Source: Nemopilema nomurai | Taxonomy: Eukaryota; Cnidaria; Scyphozoa; Rhizostomeae; Rhizostomatidae | Direction: 5' to 3' | NCBI GenBank assembly: GCA_003864495.1 | Contig: ML133380.1 | Coordinates: forward strand, 1,108,789-1,172,788 | Length of the DNA: 64,000 bases | Part shown: positions 12,858 through 27,800 of the stretch, one piece after another | Layout of the letters: each line of letters begins with the position of its first letter | Numbering within the stretch: position 1 is the stretch's first letter | Notes under the pieces: generated by a model | The model's input: the letters and a program-made list of their open reading frames with translations, nothing else | What the model was told of the DNA's origin: nothing | Databases searched by the model: none | Position numbers and translations under genes: made by a program

Positions 12858-15800
12858 TTATTCGAAGTGCTCATGGTTCACGATACCAGTTTCTTCTTTC
12901 TTCGACAACTTCCTTTCCTTTTCAGCGTCATGAGCTTTGGCGTCATCCTTCTCCGTCAAAGTGACCAAAACAATCTAAAAAATCGATGAAATCTACAATG
13001 AGTGATTGAAAATAACTATATTACTTCAGGATTAATCCACGCAAGAAGTGCTGTTGACAATTAACTAACAGCAAAAGTAAATTAAATGATAGTTTAAACA
13101 AAATTAGATGCAACAAATCATGTATAAGTATCTGCTGGTCTTTTTTCAAATATGATTAATTAAACATAAAGCTCAATATGATATATCCATCTTTACAAGC
13201 CATCTCCATTAGCCATTACCCTTTAATCAAAAAACGAGTGAAAAAGATACACCCCTGACAGATCCATATCTCTAAAGGTGATCTATTAAAAAAAGACTTG
13301 CAGAGATAGCAAATAGTGTCTTTGACTTCTCCACTTGACACAATTTTATGTAAAGATCATATGAGTACATGTACTTATAAAAGTACGCATGACAAAGTGG
13401 AAATTGCGAGCGTATGTGCACTAGGATGGAGACTTAACGGCTGTGATCTTGCACAGAAACTTGAGATTTTGAAAGAAAAGATCCAATGAGTAAAAACCCA
13501 TATAGATGCAGGAGAGGGTTTTTCTAGCCCTTATTATTTGGCCTGCATTTTCTCGAAAGCAAAGCCAGTTCTAACAAGCAGTTTAAAAGTTATGAGATAT
13601 TTTGCTAGAAATGGCGTAAAATGTTGACTCGGTGGATAATTGTTAGGAAATTTAAAATGGTAAATGCAAGGAAAATTGTTTTTACGCTAGATTTTGAGAA
13701 AAAAATCCATATTTATCAAAAACGTGTTTTTTATAACATTGCTCAAATTCAACGAACCTACTTTAAAATTAATATGAACATTTTCTACCAAATATAGATA
13801 TAAATATAGCGATCAAGATAAAGTCAAACAAAAACAGAGGACAATGAGGGCATTTCGGAAATGGAAGTACCAAGACTGGAGTTGGTTATGTTAAAAAAGA
13901 AGGTAGGTATCATGTCACGGTGTACGAAGAAAACTGGTAAGCGATGGAGCTGTACATAGCTGTGAATAGGATGGTGAAATAGGTGAATATCTTCGTACAC
14001 AAACAGTTGTTGCTACACGTGTAATAACAATACATTGTCTTTCTTAGCACAAGTAGTAAAAAAATGCTGGAAATATTTCATAAGAACCTTTGATGTATCC
14101 ACCTGATAAGATGAACAATTTTGTGGATAAAACGGCACCAGGCCTGTTTAAATTGATTCTTATATTATTTTTCGTAGAAAATTCTTTAAGATTCGTTGAA
14201 CTGATTCCCATAATCAAGGTTTAATATAAAACACCGTTTGATGTGGAATGTCACCTACAGGTTTCAGACCGTTAAAGATCTTCTTACAACAGCGCTGCAG
14301 TGGTGCCGCCATTTTGAGTTCTGCACATGCGCTCGCAATTTCCACTACCTCTATTAGCAAAGAATTACATAATTTATACATGCACAAAATTACATAACTT
14401 ATACCAACACATAGTGTGGGTACAAAGTATAATTGCTAGAATACACAAAGGGGCATGATCAATAACTTACTCCTCCGGATGGCGACTTCATTTCAACCTC
14501 AAAGTCTTCGTTGCTCTGCCTAAGATTGTACCTAGCCGGGCGCCATTTTCGTGGAACCAGAGACCAGAAAAATTCCTGGTAATCGAATAGAAGTTTCGGG
14601 TCAACATCATCCGGGTTTCCAGGTCCTAGAAAATAAAAGTATTATCAGCTTTAGATGAGGGGTCTCCATGTGCGTTTAGAGTATGTGTTGTGTAGAACGA
14701 ATGGCCGAAACCACCAGTTTGTCAAACCAGTGATGACATCAAACAATATGTTTCAAGAGCAAGTGCTTTGCGGTACCAAACTTCACAAGAGCAAGAAATA
14801 GCGGAACTAGTTTTTTTTGAGTTTCTTAATCAGAAGCACTGGAATGAATGCTATAGGGAAACTGCAATATTGCTAAAAAGTTACGGAGCATTAGTGTTGG
14901 TCTTATCCTTGGTCGTAGATGCAAGGACTGGAGGTGTGTCTTCCCAACTTGGGGAAGGCCTCCTTTAGCCTAATGTGTAATTGAAACTGTGAACGTCGGA
15001 AAAACTCAAATTTATCGAGATAAAGGACGAGTCGCCACTATATTAAAGATGCTTTATACCTCCTAATTACTTGCTCTCATGAGGCCTATCTTCAGTCACC
15101 TTTGACCTAAATGGCCTACGACGAGATGACCGCCGCCATTATAAAGATGCTTTATACCTCCTCATTACTTGCTCTCATGAGGCCTATCTTCAGTCACCTT
15201 TGACCTAAATGGCCTACGACGAGATGACCTTTGACCTTTCAAAGTGAATGACTGGCAGATTCTTCGAATGGCTTAACGGTGAAAAGCTTACCAAACACCC
15301 AGCTGAAGATGACGCCTGCGACAAAAGTGAATGTCACTCCGATGGCCGCGTACCAGAGGTAAGAGATGCTGTAGAAACTGGCCATGTTGGTGCTGCAAAA
15401 ACGGGTTTCGAAAAGCATTATCGACTACCCAAGTTCAAGCAAACGGAAAAAGCGGACAAGAGGAGAGGAGGATACGAATCGGATGTTGTAGCTCCACCGG
15501 CCTCTATTTCTTATAACAACTACCAATGTGAACTATCAATAGTTAATCTATTGAGCTTTGCGGTTATGTAGCGAAAACACTGCTGTAATACTTTACTATC
15601 AACGCGTAGCTTGTTGGCGATAAGGGATTTAATCTAATTGGTGGAAACGCTGGAAAATATTTCATTGGTTTGGAATATGGAGTTTTGAACCACAGGGTTG
15701 AATTTATGTGTAGAAACGAAAAAAGAATGCACGAAAATAGAAAATTTTCCATATTATTCTACAACAAACGCAAATTAAAGGGCATTTAAAAAAATCTCTT

Positions 15801-18800
15801 CTCAAGACGACTCAAAAATTGGCTGTGAAGATAAAACGAACGGTCTGTATACTTACTCGTATGGCTTGAATTCATTTAAGTACACTTTAGTGAAGTTGTG
15901 TGGGTACAGATATGTGCCATTGTTAAAAAATCTCGGGCACTTCTCCACTGATATGGGTGCATGGTGCTTGTTTGGGGGGTAAACCTGGGCACCGATGGCC
16001 AGCCAGAGCGTCGTTGTCACACCCACAAAAGCCCCACTGTATGCACCCTGCAGAAAAAACGTGGGGTTACTTCAGTTGAAATCTAATACTCATAGAGGCA
16101 ACTTAGTAAAACCTGATTCATAGTGGCAGTTGCCTAATATCAAAGCACACTACAATAAAAATATAATATAATACAATAGAAAACAACACATTACAGTGCA
16201 ATACAGTGCAATACAGTGCAATACAATACAACAAAATACAATAAAAACATAATATAATATAACACACTAGAAAACAACACATTACAATACAGTGCAAAAC
16301 AGTGCAAAACAGTGCAAAACAATACAATAAAAATATAATGTAATACAATAGAAAACAACACATTACAGTGCAATACAATACAATATTGATGTCCACATAT
16401 TTTTGTTGCAGTCGTTATCAATATCAGGCAGTTAGTAATTCCATATGATGTGTGAATAATTTCCAAACATGGATCCCTCCCAGTATCATCAGTGTTATCG
16501 ATGTAAAATCATATTTAATTGATGCAACAAATCACTTAATATCATCAAATTTTACTAAAATGATATTGTATGTAATCATAAACAGTTGTATTTGATATTA
16601 ATTGAACAGCAGCACCTAAGGGCAGATGAAATCATGGAGAATGGAGACAAATGGACCAACCTTCCATGTTGCAGACGGAACAAGCATCCCGAGGGCAAAA
16701 ATACCAAGACATGGTCCGCCAACGATTCCAAAAATACTGTACGCAAGCTAAGAAATGAATATTGAACCGCGTCAAAAGAGATCTGTGATAGGCGAGGGGG
16801 CGTTGCGATTACGAGGACTACGTGTGTATTTAGGTATCTAAATAACATAAACAGCACCATATAACAGAAATGCCACTGTAGCCCGTTCGTATCAATGTTT
16901 AGTGAGACAGTTCTATTACGTCATAAAAAGCAAAATGGCAACATACGTTGATACGACATTTCATATAATGAATTTAGAAAAGTTTTAAATTAGGTCTTGT
17001 GATAAAACGACGTGCTTTAATATTCTTGGTCGTACAAGAGCTTGTCATCCGTACAAGAAAACTTGGTTTCAGGCTTATTGAACAAAAAAGTGGGATTGCT
17101 TTAACTATTGCATGTGCGTATTCTGCTATGAAATCAGTGAAACAACGCAATGGGTACATATATCGCAGTTGGCCTGATCTGAAATTAGTGATTTCAGCCC
17201 TCTACTAATAGAGAGGGCAATAAAGAGAAACGGATAAGAATTAGAGAGAGTGCGGAAAATAACCGACCCGAGCGAGACTCGAACTCACGACCCCTGCAAG
17301 GGAGCAGCGCGGATAAATTGCTTGGCCTAGAGTGCTGGCTTGAAAGCATGACCCGATAGCTCAGCGGTAGAGCACTTGGCGTACAAAGTCAGGGGTTGTG
17401 GGTTCGAGTCTCGCTCGGGTCGGTTATCTCTCCGCACTCTAAATGAATCTTCGTAAGAAATCCTGTGCCTATTGCAGAAACTGATGAATAAAAATAGATA
17501 CAGGGATTTGATGGAACAGGTACCTGTAATACGATACAGCCATATCGCATCAAAATTTGCAACATGTTTAACTAATCTTCTATGTTTAGCGGTTATCGTT
17601 AGCACTACTTTAGACCATATGAACCAATTCAAATGCATTCTTGACAAGTGATCAATTCCCCACTCTAACTTGAAGCAAATCGATTCTAAGGCACGTGACG
17701 ACACGGCCAACAATAGGGATCGATCTCAGAACGAGGCAGTGGTTGAGGTTCCAGAGGCTCATTCGCTCGCCACATGACACTAAAACATCTGCACAGCTCA
17801 ATGCGAATTGTTTTGAAACTTTCTTTTTTGCTTCACAAGTTTCTGATTGTCCCGAGGTTTTCAGAGGTACAAGAACTTCTTAGGCTGCTATGAAGCTATT
17901 TATTCATCTATATTCGAATATCTCCTGATAAATTGATATCAATACGATATTTGGTCTTCTCCTACCTGCCTCTTGTGCCTTCTGCAACCTAAATATACAT
18001 ATCGCTCTACCTACAAACGTATCTATCTACAATGCCTGCCAAATGTCCTTGGAACACCTCAGTATTTTCTCTGGTTTTTGCAACTAGTTGTTAATCCCCC
18101 TCCTCCCCCCTAAAACAATGTTGGTAACAGAGTATAGCATCCAGTCAATCTGGTGAAAAAGATTGGTGTAAAATTGACGCTTCGTTTAGCAGCAGGACAA
18201 CATTGTTCGTAGGGGGGATGGGGGTGAGTTAACGTGAGTCAAAGAGTTTTCGTAAGTGTGCCAACAATTTTGGCAGGCATTGTAGTTCTGTATGACGGGG
18301 AAACAATAGCACCGACCCCATATCTATCCATCTAAGTATAGATATTTTGTATCATATCTGTAACAGGTTAACGGTATAATTTTAAACGATTTGCTGTCGC
18401 TTTATCGGTAAACATTGAAAGAAAATCTTTACAAATGGCAGGGCAATGACGGTTGCATGTAAACAAAGATTGGTTTGATATTTCACCTGAAGAACCATTG
18501 TACCGACGAACGAAACCAAGAATGCGCCGCCGATGATGATCATGCCAAATGTGCAAGCTGAAATGACGTCATTACGTTAAATTACATAGACGGAGAACGT
18601 ACAAGGGACTAGAGGGAATGCGAATTCACTAAACACAGAAATTTTTAAACCAATCAAGGCAAGCAAGGGCTTAACAAATTCCCCAATAACCAAGCTCTAT
18701 CTTAAAAACCTTCAACTTCAATGGTATCTTGCTTAATGCACTACTGTCATTGCTAACTGGTGCCAAATCGTAGAATCAAAATAAGTCTATTTTTTATCCT

Positions 18801-21800
18801 GCATTTTGAGACTAGCAAGTCAATTCTAAAGCCTGCTGGTTATTAAAAACTTTGGATTTAGTATAAGGAAACTGTGATTTCGTTGTATATAGGCTGTCTG
18901 ACATTTCTTGGTGATTTTGAGACATATTTTTACATGCTGAATATCTGTTCCTTGTTTCGTCATTGATCAAAATAGACTTAAATATGGGACCTTAATTCTT
19001 TATGTGTATATCAACATGCCTCAAAAGTGCATTTCATTTGCAATTACAGCATCCAAAGGGCACATTTTTTACTCGGCGTTTGACTAGCCTTACATCTGCG
19101 AAGAGCGTCTTTAGGGCAGGTCTTGGTGGTAAAATCGGTTCACAGATCTAAATGTAAACCTTCACTTGTCTACGGGCAACTATGGGACTTACCGATTATC
19201 TTAGAAATTCTGGTTGACCATACGTCCGACATGCCAGGGTGAACTTTCTTCACGATGTCTTCCAATGTGACAGCCGCGATTGAATTAAGACCAGATGACG
19301 CTGTACTGTTCGGGAAAAGAAATACTATTCAAGCCACCAATCGAAGATATGAAATCTAGAAATCGAATTCAGAAATTCTACCAGCAATACTAAACATACA
19401 TAGCGTGCAATGGAAGTGGCTATCTCAGGGTATTAGCGGTAGTATCTTCTTTTTGGGCTTCGCGATTATATTAAACACCAAAAATGCATCGATTCAAAAA
19501 CGCAGAAATTTAAAAAAAGGAGTAATGGAAACAAAGTCTTGGAATGGCAATTAAATTGGGCGGGCTCAGACTGACTGACTCAGATTGACGCAAAAAGTTC
19601 ATCCCTAGGCAATGGTTCTTGACGTTGAAACCACCAGTGTGGCAACCGCAGTTACCCTGAAACGACCACTAGAAGGCTAAAGGATGAGATTAATGTTTCA
19701 GCTTCTCTTCTAGAGCCATGCGAACAGCCAAGCAACAGACATATGGAACGATTAGTCTACTCTTAAGTTCCTAACTGTAGATGGGGTCTAATCAGGAGGG
19801 GGTTGGCATTATCTTAAAACACCCTACAATGAGGGGGCCATAATAGATTGAAATGCTGGGCGGAGGTGTTGGGAATTTGAATTCAACAAACTCCTTATAT
19901 ATTTGTTTCGAACACAATTTGAACTTTTCTTTTTCTAGAAGGCATGAGTAGGTGGTAGCGAAATTGTTTCATATGATTGGTGAATGTTTTTATTTTTGTT
20001 GCATAAAAATTAAAAAAAAGGGAGGGATTGAATTTTGCATGAAACACATAATTAGGTGGATGTTAATCAATAGAAATGGGTGGGCAAAATTTATGAAAAT
20101 GGAGTTTAGCCCCCCTTACAATTACGAACTTGACAGTATTGACTCCCCAGTGTCTGGTATGCCAATGCGTACTTCGATGAAATTGACAAGTGACGGTGAA
20201 TGACAACGACAGTGCGTACTGCAAGAGGAACTTGTCCCTCCGTGCCACTGAGGATAATTACACGTTGAAGACTGGTGAGTGGATAAGGGTGAATCTGGGC
20301 GTTGATGAGGATGTTCTCAAAATGATTGGATGATGATTAGATGAAGGATGCATTTACCTGAGGGCGCCGCTGAATAGGCAGGAGGTGAAGAGACCTGGTA
20401 TGCCCTTCCATTTGCCAAGATGGTCGATGATGAAATACGGCAGAACCTAGGGCATAATAAGAGGCTGAATTGGTACAAGATGATGATGGAGACAAAATGA
20501 GAGACTATTTGACGAGAGACAAGATTTACAAAAGATGATTGATTTTGTGGTAAAGCACTCCTCATGGTCTAACAAAAAGCTGCTAACAACAGCGGCAATG
20601 ATTTAATCTTCTCCGCTATTTCTTTCTTAGTATTAGCCTCTGCTAGAGAAAAAGGAATAGTACACTGTATAATAACTGTGTAGTCTTGTGGAAATATTAC
20701 TCCCTGTCGGGAGGGGGTGGACACCCCTGGAATTAACGTTCAATCAACATTCGAAGTTTGGTTTGAAAGTATTATTACACACAAAGCAAAAGTAACCGAA
20801 AAGAGGCTAGTCATGAATATGAGGCAATGAAACCTTTAGTAGACTACAAAGTGTTGTCAACCTTGGTTCTCGTGGAGATATGCATAAGTAGTTGTCTATT
20901 ATCAAAAAAGTGGAAAGGATTAGATTCGCATGAATACCTGATCGTTGCTTGTAATTTTGCCATCCTTTTTCAAATCGCATTTGTGGTAATTGGCGAAGAT
21001 GACTAGGCCATCCATGACGCATAGAGTTACTATAACAACCAAGCCGAGGATGCACAAATAAAGGGACCTGTTGAATATGACGAAAAAGAGGCTGCATAGA
21101 AACAAAGCAGTGACATCACAAAACAGAATAGCTGAAATAAAAGCATACTGTACAGGAAGGGGGATTGTATTTTGTACTTAGTACTTCAGCTCCAGGAAAA
21201 GCCTATTGGTAAATGTTTCTTCTGTCAAGGCACTCTTAAGCTGAATTCACACTGGACGCGTCACGGCGCGGCGCGTCATGACGCTGACCAAATATGGTGG
21301 GATTAATTTGACGCTATGCGCACGCATCGCGTTTTTCCAGCCTAGCGTCACGATGCGTCAAAGTTAAATAAATTCAACTTTGCCGCGTGCTGACGCTTCA
21401 GAACAATAGAAAACTTCGGGAATTGAGTCATCGTTCTCTTTCATAACCGGAACCTCAAAGCCCTATAGTTTTAAAACATCACTTAAGTACGGGGACGTAG
21501 GTAGCACCTTAATGAACGGGTTTCTTTAAAAGGCACGTTTCCCGAGGACACATTTTCCGACTTTCAGAGGAAAGCTTGTTGTATAAAACTGTTGATGGAG
21601 TGAAAGGGAATTAATCGACGATACAAAACGCCAAAGAGCAACCAAAATAAATGTTTCCAAAATAAATTTAAGCTCTGGCTTTGTTTTGTGTTACAAGAAC
21701 AACAAGGCTGTCTTTGTGATAGGCAGACATTGTGTTGTGAAAGCATCAAAACCGAATGACGCTCCCCGTATGACGCTTTGTGTGTGAACAGTCCAAATTT

Positions 21801-24800
21801 TTCCTCGAGTGACGCTTTATAACGCGCCGCACCACGACGCATCCAGTGTGAATTCAGCTTTAAAGACATAAAGCAAATACAAAAACAGGTGCCTCTGCTG
21901 AATGATTTGATTTGTTTCTAACTTGCATCCGAAGGTAGTTTTAGGACACTGAGAAGCTTAAGCTTATCGAGCAGTGTTCTGGTCCTTCCTCTCGATGTGA
22001 CCACACCTCGTGATTCCTTATGCCTGGAATTACAGAGAGCTGGCAACTCTCCTCACTCTGTGTGCAAGTTTGGTCATGCCAGAGACTTGAACCACGGACC
22101 GTTGAGTCCGTAGTCAGCACCTCTAACCACTGAGCCATCCTCGCACTGTGAATATACCTCTAAGAATGAAAATGAATACACCCCTAAGACGTAGAAGCAG
22201 AATGGCGAGGATAGACTCGCTGACCTTTGGGCGGTTCGAAGCGATTTGGCAGACAAGAATCTCTGAACAGCCGTCTGACTGACTGTCCACACAGGCATCG
22301 CTGTGAACGCTCCACCGATCGAAAGTGTCCAGAATGTATTCCTGACTCTTGGGTCAGGGTTGAAGTCGAAAACCTTCGTTCGTTGTCCCTTTTCGGCTCG
22401 ATCGAAGACGACTCCAAAGCCTCCAACCTCCAGTGTCCCAACGATAAGTACCACTATGAGACCAAGCAGCATGACACCAGCTTGGAACACATCGGTCCAG
22501 ATGACGGCTTTCATACCACCCTAAAATTGTCATTGGTTATTATCATAATCTTGCGATAAATGGGCCCGACACGATACAACTAAAGCTATGAATTTTAGGC
22601 CCACCAAGAGTTATATCTTACTATCCTACCCACATCTTCGCTATCAACATTAATTCTATTTGTCAAGTGTCGCAGTTTGTACTTGAGTATAACGTACGAG
22701 AAGCCGAGAACATCGAAGTCATGGCCATGTAAGCTAGATAATTTAAAGGGCTAAATGTAAGGTCGATATTAAGTTACTGAGTCAGTAACTTCATTCCATA
22801 CAGACATGTTTCTATTAGCTTTGTTCTTCAAATGGCGGAACCAGGACATGAAAAAGGGGCCAGCTACAAACAGGAAGGGCATTCTCTTTTCATGATGAGG
22901 AGAAGCGGGCAGGCTAGGGTGGTAGAATAATTGCTTTCTTTTCCCTCCCCAGACTTCTGCAACTGTAAAAATATAGTCTCCATGGCTAAACAGAGTCGTC
23001 AAGGTGATTTTGGGCGAAATTGTCCAAAATGTCCATTAAATAATATGTATTGTGGTTCTGAAATCGCGGTTTCATCTTACTATGGATGTCCAATGCTGAT
23101 AGGATCCGTCTTGGAAAATCTAATCCTTTTCAAGACATTTAATATTATCTTTCACAAAATAGAACACCGTCCCGATTTTTGTCTGTCCGCAAATGAGTAT
23201 ATGGTATTTGTTGATCGACGTATCAAAGAGACGCAAAGTATAACAGGGAAACCAAAGACTCATTATTCGAACCAACAATCAACAGAGCAGTCTTACTATT
23301 CACGAACTCAGACCAACAAGCTATTTCAAATTGAAGTCTCTTAAAACGTAACAGCTGTTTTCATGAAACCACAACACTCACCAGAGTGGTGTAGAAGTTA
23401 CAGACAAGTCCAGTTGTGATGATTGTTGCTGTGAGAGGCACTCCAGCGACTAGAAAAAACAAAATGTTTGATAAAAGGAATTAAATATGAGGTTGACTTT
23501 CAGAGTTGATTTGTAAATGCCTGAATCATACAGAACTGCTGATCACGTTGTTTGCTAAAGGTCTCACGAAAGACTATGCAAGGCCATTTTAGAAATTAGA
23601 AAGAAAGACATAGAGATAGGAGCCAGAAGAAACATGAGGGGCGAGGAAGATTGGGGGCACAGGGGGTGGGGGCACAAGAAACATGGGGATGGGGAGATGG
23701 GAGTACAAAATCACTATTTGCTGGGGGGCTAGGGAGTTGGGGGCACAAGAAACACGGGAGGTGAGGGAGACTGGAGTACAGAATAAATATTTGCATGATG
23801 ACAGTGTTAAGCGTGGAAGTCGACGTAGCGCCTTAGAACAAGGCCAGACGGTAAACAGACAACTGCTTTTAGTTCTAAGTCAAAACATGTGAAAGATATT
23901 TTTTAGTTAGCCGTTCTTCTACTAGCGGTTCTGTGACCATTTGTCTAACGTTAAGTGGGCCTAACTTGAATGGCTGGCCTCATTTTCGTAAGACTTAAAA
24001 CGAAATTCTGTACCAACCTGCTTCCAGGGCGAGGCTAGGAGCGTACAACACGACTGACAAATACAGCAACTGTAAACAAGAAAGAAACAGAGGTCAGCTG
24101 AGCTAAAATGGTTGCAGCTTACAAGCGAGTACAAGGTTTAGTCACGTGACACATTGACAAGTTAAGGGGCTAGTACGAAATTTGTTGCGTTTTTAAAAAA
24201 AATCCGAACATCTTGATATTTTGCAAAATTTTATCTTATCCCAGAATTAGATAGCTAAATTGATGGAAAATACACATATTTCTCAATTTTAGCACAATTT
24301 TAGCAGATTTAGAAGGCAAGTATGAATAATAATTCTTTTCAAATTTCTTCCAATCGAATTTATTTCATACAAATATGGATTAGTCGCGTGACACCTTGAC
24401 AAGTTAAACTGAGTACGAGGGTTTCCTATCTTGTTAAGCTACTCATCCTCACAACAATTGCGGTCTCTTAGGATATGCATTTTCAAGCGCTGGATTCCTT
24501 CTTCATAAATCCATGAAATCCCATTCTGAGCAACCAAATCTTAGTTGAATGCTCGGGCCATTCTGCTAGCATCTTGGCAGTTTCCATAGCGACCCCCAGA
24601 CCTTTCATCAACCTTTCATTAAACGGTAATTCGATAATCGTAGCTGAGCAAATTATTTGCTGAAATTAGATACACCATTGTGATGAAGTCTGGCGAGAAA
24701 GCCTTCTGTAAATCCTAAGAACCCAGATCTGTGTTTCTCATAAGCGTTTGGCAGCTTGGATTTCAGTGCAACTCCTTAGCAGGGCCTAATTAGCTTAGTA

Positions 24801-27800
24801 TATGATAAAAGTTCCAAAAACGTTTTCAACAACAATAAAAGGAGCTGGTTCAATCTAACAACGAACAAATAAGGCTCTTGGTATCCCATAGAAATACAAG
24901 TAGGCATCCAACTTGGCTTTGAACTTTTACTCCCTTTGAACATCATGGTTCCCCTCGTTCAATTCGCTTGCTGAACAGGGAAAGTCATTTGCCTGGCTGG
25001 GTAAACATCATCACGAAAAACTAGATGACCCAGATGAACTGATACAAACATCATCAATAGAAGTAGATGGCCCTGTTTATATACACATTGGAAGGAAATG
25101 CATAAAAGCGTGTTCGGAGCAATGTTTACTGAAACAATATTTGCCTTAAAATATCAAAATTTCCAGTTAACAATAGAGATTTAACGTAGAAACACGAGCA
25201 CTCTTCGAGATGATATTAGATCTGGCATCTGATGAGTGTATTCAACGTCAAAGAAGGCGTGCTTTTTGTCACGAGCTCAGAAAGTAGTCTTAAATTCCTC
25301 TTGCGAAGATTTACTTGAGAGTTATTTAAAAAAGAAAGAATAAATCAACTTACGTATTGCAGCATAAAAAGGAAACAGCCCAGTGACCGTACACCAGGAG
25401 AGAATCGCATTTCGAGATACTGTAACGAAATCATGCAAACAGTTATTGTTGTGATTAAACAACGTGAAGAAGCATTTTGAAATGGGGGAGGGGGTAAATG
25501 GGGGCAGACGAGGGGCGACTTTGTGAGCTGTGAATAGGCACTTAATCTCAAGGACTGAAAAATGGGGAACACGTGTCCCTCTTTCCTCTAAGTCCCTACA
25601 TCGAGCTGTAATGTCTAAGTTTATGGAAGAAAGAATCAGTATCAAGGATTTCTTCAATTGCGACCAACAATCACAACCAATTACAGTCAAATCAGTAATC
25701 ATTAATCAGTAATCATTAATCATCAGCACGATTGATATAATCAATATAATCATAATATTTATCATGAATATCATAGTTGACTTCGTATAAATACCGCTTT
25801 AATCATTTTCCAATAATCTTAACCAGCCGATCGTTAGAGGCAATCAGGTGACTTCGGTTCATGGGAGGGAAAGATACTATTTTGGGTGTCATGGGGGGGG
25901 GGGTGGTAGATTTTCTTTTGGGTCCCTCTGAGGGGCTGATCGTTATTTGGAGAGTTAGATCGTTATTTGGATCGTTATTTGGAGAGTTAGATCGTTATCA
26001 AGGTTGCATAGAATTGCATGTTATTGCAATCATCAAATTGCGTTTAGTGAAAGGACTGAGCCTCATCTTGAATGACGAAGGAATAATTTTCTATTAATTA
26101 TTACAGCCAAAGTCTTGATAGCCACCACAAGACAGAGGCAAGACAAAACAGTCTGTTGTTGCCTAGAGACCTCAACCGCACTCTTTTGAAACATCATGAT
26201 ATACCAGAGACCTCAGCGGCAATCCTTCTAACCGCCAGTACCACTACCTTGGAACACTGAACAAAACTTGAATGGTGTCAAGCAAAATGTCTAGCCGTAA
26301 TCTGCGACTCTTCGTACTCTCAAATTCTTAAGCAACCTATTCCATTTAGGCGGGGGTCTGGCCGGGATCTTCGTTTCCGTAATTTCCTGCTACACCGACT
26401 TTAACGTCCTAATTGTTAGATTTTCGGGATTTTCGTTTCCACAATTTCCTACTACCCCGACTTTCATAGCCCTAATTGTTAGACTGGTAGATTTTCTAGG
26501 CTGACAGAGTGTCTTTGAGTTATTTGTGAACGTGGGACGAAGAGGGGCACTTTTGTGGATTGAAAATGGAAACTTCATCTCAACTGCTTAGGAGTGGTAT
26601 AGGGAAGGGGGCATGTGGTATTTACGTCTCTTTGACTGATAACTTCAAATATTAAAAAAAAGCAAATGCATGAAGTCGTTTTTTTCTTCGCCACGTCCCT
26701 GCATCGAGGCCCACCGTGTCTATCATAACGTCTTTTTCTCTATCTCGAGATATAATTGAATAAAAAGTAGAGACTAATTTCTGCTATAGAGTGCGAATAA
26801 ATAACAAACTGGTGTTAGATAACATGAACCCTTCGAACAAATGGAATGTGGAGTTAACTTGGCAAGGATATCTAGGGACACTGGTCTGTTTCCACTTGAA
26901 AACACTCTAACTAAATAAATTGGATTAACAGCATATGATTAATAACATGTTATAAACAACACAATATACAATTGTTCACTCAAACATGAAGACTTTCAAG
27001 ATAATTCGTTGGAAACACTTTTCCGACAAGACTGGGAACAATTGTAGTGACGTCAGAGGACATATTTGCTGGCGGATTTCGTGTTGCGAAATGCCACCTT
27101 GTCGCCCTGCGACATTTCTATATTTAACCCTGGCAAAATATTGTCACAAATGCGAGAAGCTGAGATGGGTGGATCCGAAAGGAACTTCGGCACTGTCCCT
27201 TTTGCACTGTCCCTCTTGCACTGTCCATTTTGCAATGTCGCTTGTTATCGACCTGAAGCCGTGTTTTTCTAGTCTGACCGAATCATAAGCTGGTTTTGAA
27301 AACAGATACTATTACCAAGGAATTACAGATATGTCTGTCCGGGAGGCATCTCGTATTTGAATCAACAATTCATTTCACACACGAATGACATTGAAACGAA
27401 ATATCCGCCACACCCCTCGTCCTTTCCTTCTAAATAAAATGTGTTTCCATTCTCCAAAACATTTCCCAATTAAACTGAAAACGATGCAAATAAAATGGAA
27501 ATTTCTAACCCACTAACAAGTTACCACTTGGGCGACCAGGTTAAAAAGAGCAGCAACTTTTATTTGATGTGCAAATGCAACTGTTTGCATACGTTCCGCG
27601 ATTTCAAGTCGATGGAGAGACGGCCTCAAAGTTGACTGCGATTAGAGAAATAACCTAAATCAGAAGGTTAAAAGTAATATAGCTTGAAATTTACCTCGTG
27701 TGCACTGGTGATATCAAGCCGGTAGAAAATTGGGGCGTATATCACAGCAGCAACGGTGCAAAGGATGAAGTACGACAGAAGCAGGACGCAGTACTGTACT

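Noticed and set aside
15248..15571. 107-codon plus-strand ORF
   Set aside because: It overlaps, in antisense, the transporter exon 15292-15392, whose minus-strand translation matches the family and splices in phase.
16118..16466. Two overlapping minus-strand ORFs of 91-92 codons
   Set aside because: Both are translations of an AT-rich minisatellite inside a transporter intron.
17350..17421. Functional tRNA gene (anticodon TAC position)
   Set aside because: Acceptor, D and T arms are tRNA-like, but the anticodon stem does not pair and a SINE tail with an inverted partner copy follows.
22227..22559. 110-codon plus-strand ORF
   Set aside because: It is antisense to transporter exon 22225-22520.
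22931..23344. 137-codon plus-strand ORF in a transporter intron
   Set aside because: It has no recognisable domain, lies between two confirmed minus-strand exons, and its composition matches intronic DNA.
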